From Skeletonema tropicum (lineage: Eukaryota; Bacillariophyta; Thalassiosirophyceae; Thalassiosirales; Thalassiosiraceae): 64,000 nucleotides of DNA. The stretch lies in the NCBI GenBank assembly GCA_037178625.1, contig CM074137.1:1-64000 (forward strand), written 5' to 3'. This document shows positions 59,574 through 64,000 of the stretch, in pieces. Within the stretch, counting starts at the first letter, position 1, and every line of letters starts with the position of its first letter. A program made the translations under genes and the position numbers. The notes beneath the pieces are model-generated. The model ran no database searches. It worked only from the letters and a program-made list of their open reading frames with translations, and was not told the origin of the DNA.

Positions 59574-61210
59574 TTTCGCTGTTGTCGTCGGAGTCTCTTC
59601 AGATGTGTGGCGGAGTGAAGCAGCAGCACTGCCGTTACAATACCTCAAGTCTCATGCCTTGGCCAGTGGATGTCACTACTTGCCCTCTACATGAGGAACT
59701 CTTGCCATCAGAGTCTCTTCAGTTCTGCAGTGGTCGGAGCAGTGGCACTCTCCTTCAATACCTCAAGTCTCATGCCTTGGCTGGTGGATGTCACTACTTG
59801 CCCTCTACATGAGGAACTCTTGCCATCAGAGTCTCTTCGGTTGTTCATTACGGAGTCTCTTCAGTTCTGCAGTGGTACTCTTGCCATCGGAGTCTCTTCG
59901 GTTGTTCATTACAGAGTCTCTTTAGTTCTGCAGTGGTCGGAGCAGCGGTACTCTCCTTCAATACCTCAAGTCTCATGCCTTGGCCGGTGGATGTCACTAC
60001 TTGTTCTCTGCACGAGGAACTCTTGCCATCGGAGTCTCTTCGGTTGTTCATTACGGAGTCTCTTCAGTTCTGCAGTGGTCGGAGCATTGGCACTCTCCTT
60101 CAATACCTCAAGTCTCATGCCTTGGCCGGTGGATGTCACTACTTGCAGAGTCCAGATTATACTCGTGTAGATATCTAATCTGATTAATTTTGTATTTATT
60201 TAGTGGTCGGAGCAGCGGTACTCTCCTTCAATACCTCAAGTCTCATGCCTTGGCCGGTGGATGTCACTACTTGTTCTCTGCACGAGGAACTCTTGCCATC
60301 GGAGTCTCTTCGGTTGTTCATTACGGAGTCTCTTCAGTTCTGCAGTGGTCGGAGCATTGGCACTCTCCTTCAATACCTCAAGTCTCATGCCTTGGCCGGT
60401 GGATGTCACTACTTGTCCTCTGCACGAGGAACTCTTGTCATCAGAGTCTCTTCGGTTGTTCATTACGGAGTCTCTTCAGTTCTGCAGTGGTCGGAGCATT
60501 GGCACTCTCCTTCAATACCTCAAGTCTCATGCCTTGGCCGGTGGATGTCACTACTTGCCCTCTGCACGAGGAACTCTTGTCATCGGAGTCTCTTCGGTTG
60601 TTCATTACGGAGTTTCTTTAGTTCTGCAGTGCTCTAAGCAGCGGTACTCTCCTTCAATACCTCAAGTCTCATGCCTTGTGCGGTGGATGTCACTACTTGT
60701 CCTCTGCACGAGGAACTCTTGCCATCGGAGTCTCTTCGGTTGTTCATTACGGAGTCTCTTCAGTTTTGCAGTGGTCGGAGCAGTGGCACTCTCCTTCAAT
60801 ACCTCAAGTCTCATGCCTTGGCCGGTGGATGTTCTGCTCTTCAGTTCTGCAGTGGTCGGAGCAGCGGTACTCTCCTTCAACCATCAGAGTCTCTTCAGTT
60901 GTTCATTACGGAGTCTCTTTGGTTGTAGGCTATAAAGAGGTGAGTACTGGCTGCTTGTAATAGCTCTTCTTACATCAATGTCATCCTCAAACTTATATCT
61001 GTGCATGACCTATGGAGCTCTCCTTCAACAGCACCTCAAGTCTCATGCCTTTGCCGGTGGATGTCACTACTTGCCCTCTACATGAGGAACTCTTGCCATC
61101 GGAGTCTCCTCAGTTTTTCATCACGGAGTCTCTTCAGTTCTGCTGTGGTCTGAGCAGTGGCACTCTCCTTCAATACCTCAAGTCTCATGCCTTGGCTCGT
61201 TGATGTCGTT
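59574..61210 (+). repeat. Minisatellite of about 144 bp in element 2
   Basis: About 11 copies of a unit containing CTCAAGTCTCATGCCTTGGC recur (near 59646, 59761, 59966, 60111, 60234, 60378, 60523, 60661, 60804, 61034, 61176). Central spacings are close to 144 bp and outer copies are truncated. GGAGTCTCTTC.GTTGTTCAT is a frequent subunit. Because the period is a multiple of three, all forward frames stay open for long stretches; these are not separate genes, although part could be a repetitive coding region. Confidence 0.85.
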
Positions 61211-61902
61211 ACTTGTCTACACGACAAGCTCTTGCCGTAGGAGTCTCTTCATACCTCAAGTCTCGTCAGTTGTGCATTATGGAGTCCTTCAGTTGTGCAG
61301 TTGTGGAGGAAGCAGCATCTATTCCCTTGCAATATCTCGAGTCTCATGCTTTTGGCCGGTGGGTTGACATAGCTTTTGTCTCTACTGTGTAAGGGGAATG
61401 CTCATTGTGCTGGACGCAATTGTTGTCTACATGGCTCTTGCTGTTGGAGCCTCTTGTCTTTGGAAGGGTAATGTTGAACAACTGTACCTATTCGTTTTTG
61501 AGAGGGTTCGATGCAGGAATAAAGAGGTGAGTCTATCTTGGCTCATGTATTTGCTTCTCTTACAACAACATTGTTCGCTAAACTTATTCTTGTATTGCCT
61601 TCGGCATCCTCTTTGCTTGGCGCAGGGACAAGAGGTGAGACTTTGTTGCTGCCTCTTGGAGATTCTTTCACGCACATTGCCATTCGCTAACTATTTCTGC
61701 TTGTCACTGACATCATCTTGGCTCAACGCAGGGACTAAAATAATTTTACTTTGGCGTGTCCAAGTAACAAAGAGGTGAGAATATGATGTGGCATGTATTA
61801 GATTCTTTCACGACTGTTGGCTAAACTTCTTTGTTGTCTCTTTTGTCTGCAGACAAGCTATGTGCAATTGAATTCCGTTCGGCTCGTTGCAGGAATCAAA
61901 AG
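60929..61902 (+). other. Repeated exon-like cassettes with strong splice signals
   Basis: Short segments with AG before and GT after recur: 60929-60939, 61517-61526, 61626-61634, 61732-61774 and 61853-61902. Most end AAAGAG|GTGAG or a close variant and several begin GCAG|GGA or GCAG|GAA. The segment at 61626 would be a 9-nt microexon. The flanking introns are also related (GCTAAACTT, CTTCTTTCAC or ATTCTTTCAC blocks). They look like a duplicated exon-intron cassette of the element gene. Splicing is inferred from sequence only. Confidence 0.5.
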
Positions 61903-61995
61903 GTAAGAGTCTGATGCTCTGCTTGTAATAGCTTCTTTCACACACTGTATACCATTTGCTAAACTGATGCTGTTGTTGCTATCCTTTACCCTCAG

Positions 61996-62248
61996 ACACC
62001 ATCTTGGCTCACTCCTTTGGTTTGGCTTAGTAGAGTCTAATGATAACAAGAGCAAGAAACCTTCCTCTATCAGAAGTGACAGAGGTTCCGTAGGCATTAG
62101 CTCACCATTGAGTCCATGTGTCATTTGTCATTTGGGAACACACTTGTTCCATAACTGCAGCCAGCTCACCATGGAAGTAATAGTAATAAAGCTTTGTTAC
62201 ATAATGTGTGTCATGTCATGTGATGTTATGGATTTTAATGGTTGTTAA
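61996..62248 (+). CDS. Terminal exon with CCHC zinc knuckle, element 2 gene
   Basis: After acceptor CCCTCAG| (61994-61995) an open frame runs to a stop at 62246-62248. It encodes SNDNKSKKPSSIRSDRG and then CVICHLGTHLFHNC (about 62120-62161). This is an exact C-x2-C-x4-H-x4-C zinc knuckle, as found in nucleic-acid-binding proteins of retroelements and some DNA-transposon proteins. AATAAA at 62262-62267 provides a poly(A) signal 14 bp past the stop. The upstream exons are uncertain (see the cassette region), so only this exon is supported. Confidence 0.6.
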
Positions 62249-62497
62249 ACATGTGTCATGCAATAAAATGTTACAAAAATCAGAATATATTCTGATGAGA
62301 TAAACATTTTATTCTGATCTAGAGTTTTTTTATTCTGACAGCTGACAGATTTTACTCTGATATAAAGTTTCTTTATACTGATGCTTGCATTTCAAAATCT
62401 GACAGTCAGAAGAGCATCAGATGAGCCTCTGATAACACAATCACAAATCTGATGCATTGGGAGAAAATATGATATCACAATATTCCAGCTTCAGTGG

Positions 62498-63195
62498 TGG
62501 TAATCCTGCAGAACAACGGTATTGTCATGTCGAGAGAGTCCCAATGCAAGTTGACCAATTGTTATTTTGGAAAATATGAATCCCAATTTGTTGCCCACTA
62601 GATAACTAGCCATAATGACTTGGCACTTCCTTCTGCGGTAAGAAGATCAAAGATAAACTAGTCACAGCATTTATTGAATGTCCCAAAACGCTTCCTTGAG
62701 TTCATTGGCGCTTCCACATAATGCAGATCTTTCCATCCTTACTATACAGCCCGTCACGTAAATCGATGCTTGGGATGGCAGTTACGTTATGAGTTATGAG
62801 GCAAGACGATGATAAAATTGCAGTGTTGATGAGGATGACGGATGTAATGTGTATTTGCCCCGCCCGCCTGGTTCTGGTTGAATCTCCAGCCCTCCTCCTC
62901 CATTGTTGATTCATTCCATCAGCACTCTGTTTTTGAGAGTCATTGCTATCAGCGGCAGAATGAATGTCCACCGTCCACCCTCAGTTGCCTCTCTTATGAG
63001 ACAATGATACAACGTTGTGTGATGCTACATCGCTCGGTGCTCGGTGCCTATGGTAGGTACCTGTGCTGCTGTGTTTCCATATTCCCGTTTCTGCCCAAAC
63101 TTGTCCCGTTTCTGCCCAAACTTGTCCCGTTTCTGCCCAAACTTGTCCCAGGTTGATATCTCATGCACGCTCATGATGATTTAATAGGTTGAAGA
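62498..63195 (+). repeat. Beta module, copy 8, right part
   Basis: Resumes beta after element 2, starting with the TG duplication. It holds three minisatellite units and a 4-bp duplication (GGTAGGTACC near 63053). Confidence 0.92.
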
Positions 63196-63522
63196 TCCAA
63201 GCGACGCATTCTTTCGCAGTCCATGGCAGGTAGTCGCTCGATTTATTGGCCTGTAGAAGTAATTGGGCGTCATAATAGTACTGGAAATCACGTGTGGTGT
63301 GGGTGGCACGTCGGCAGGGTGTGACATGCCGCCGAGACCTAGCGACAAAAGGAGCTTGTATGGCAGGATGGCAGGAGATAATATATCTACAATGGTTGAT
63401 GGACACTATATCTTTGATTTGCCTCTCTACAGTAATCTAGCATTCAGCTTAACGGTTGAAAGGGCGAAATATTTGGAGACGGAGCGTGTAGATGCTAATT
63501 CGGTTGCACAGTCCATCGTCAA
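63196..63522 (+). repeat. Delta module, copy 6, truncated
   Basis: Delta runs to CCATCGTCAA and is then cut by element 3, interrupting the putative 75-codon first exon. Confidence 0.92.
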
Positions 63523-64000
63523 CCCCTGAAGTGGGATTATTCTGATTTTGCAGTTTATGCTGATTTGTCAGGGTTTGTAGTGACAAATCAGAATGAACTC
63601 GTTTGTAAAAAGAATTGAATTTTGATGTCTGAAGTTAATTCTGAAATCAGAACTAACCTTAATTGAGGTGAATTTATTTTGATGGTTAAAGGTTAATTCT
63701 GATTGACAATTTTTAATTCTGATCAACCGGTATTGGTTCAGTCTAGAATTGTGTCACACCAGATTTAAATGTCTTACCTCTCAGAACGTCCGCTGAAATA
63801 GGTTCTGAGCTCAAATTTTCCAGGTGCTCATCATGCAAACACTCCCATTAGGCGATCCCCACTTATGTCATTTTTACACATTCTCATTTTTTACACATTC
63901 TCATCCTTCACTCGCACATAAGTACTTGGGCACCGCACCAGCCAAAGTCTACACCTCTTGATTGCAATAGATTGCAATGTCATGAAGCTCATGCACTACG
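63523..64000 (+). mobile_element. Left end of a third inverted-repeat transposon (element 3)
   Basis: The end starts CCCCTGAAGTGGGATTATTC, a diverged version of the element 1 and 2 termini. TTCTGA/TCAGAA motifs follow, then GTGTCACACCAGAT, AATAGGTTCTGAGCTCA and CACTCCCATTA. These match 57845-57945 in order and spacing. It continues past the window, so its right end and duplication cannot be checked. Confidence 0.85.

Larger units (their letters stand above)
57696..62497 (+). mobile_element. Complete inverted-repeat transposon, 4802 bp (element 2)
   Basis: The uninterrupted beta copies give the empty site TTCTACTGGTAATCC. Comparison places the ends exactly and shows a 2-bp TG duplication (57694-57695 and 62498-62499). 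The left end CCTCTGAAACTGGAATATTG and the reverse-complemented right end CCACTGAAGCTGGAATATTG match at 18 of 20 bases. The perfect palindrome ATCAGAATATATTCTGAT occurs at 57741, 57802 and 62279, that is, subterminally at both ends. Inside are a leader shared with element 1, a 144-bp minisatellite, repeated short exon-like cassettes and a terminal exon with a zinc knuckle. No transposase catalytic domain was recognised, so it may be non-autonomous. The superfamily is unassigned; a 2-bp duplication with CC..GG ends fits CMC/EnSpm-like elements only loosely. Confidence 0.9.

Noticed and set aside
59424..60960. Many overlapping 60-220-codon frames in element 2
   Set aside because: The minisatellite period is a multiple of three, so frames stay open by chance; at most one could be part of the element gene.
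36082..62971. Recurring 89-codon minus-strand frame in beta modules
   Set aside because: It is preserved only because the modules are nearly identical; no splice or domain evidence, and a plus-strand frame overlaps it.

Overview
This is eukaryotic nuclear DNA from a repeat-rich draft assembly. Evidence for that is small spliceosomal introns with GT..AG ends, a tRNA-derived SINE with an 18-bp target duplication, large satellite arrays, inverted-repeat transposons and a 500-base N gap. The organism cannot be fixed from the window. A microeukaryote such as a diatom or another stramenopile is my best guess (about 0.5), from the short introns, the PIF1-type helicase tails and a degenerate tyrosine-recombinase-like gene. 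I see no rRNA, no canonical tRNA, no CRISPR and no bacterial operon.

Layout. (1) 1-14572 is a GATATC-rich satellite with about 31-bp subunits in 611-617-bp higher-order units, flipping orientation at 9908/9909. (2) At 14573 the satellite is cut by the left end of a transposon (element 1). It leads into a Ulp1/C48-like cysteine protease gene broken by a SINE and by a frame change. (3) 17.4-32.4 kb is a gene island. It holds a short paralogue (18897-20118), two small unknown genes, a 1187-aa three-exon unknown protein on the minus strand, and a divergent 912-aa three-exon protein with an MBD-like domain and an internal duplication. Two copies of a PIF1-like helicase C-terminus follow. Imperfect palindromes of one family (arms like AATTGTGC/GCACAATT) are scattered through its 3' gaps and introns. 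(4) After the gap, 33258-57695 is a mosaic array. I divide it into modules alpha (759 bp), beta (about 760), gamma (about 658), delta (378), A or B (1701 or about 821) and epsilon (883). The order is alpha3, beta, gamma, alpha, beta, delta, A, epsilon, beta, delta, B, epsilon, beta, gamma, alpha4, then three further beta-delta-B-epsilon units. (5) A complete 4802-bp inverted-repeat transposon (element 2, 57696-62497) splits the last beta, and a third family member starts at 63523 inside the last delta.

How it fits together. Most of the window is mobile or amplified DNA. The island looks like the cargo of one or more large transposons, since protease, helicase, DNA-binding and tyrosine-recombinase-like fragments travel together. 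Gene 3' ends have been swapped: helicase tails follow unrelated upstream genes, and one GC hairpin follows two unrelated genes. The divergent MBD-like/1187-aa pair has the most intact reading frames and is the best candidate for an undescribed functional system.
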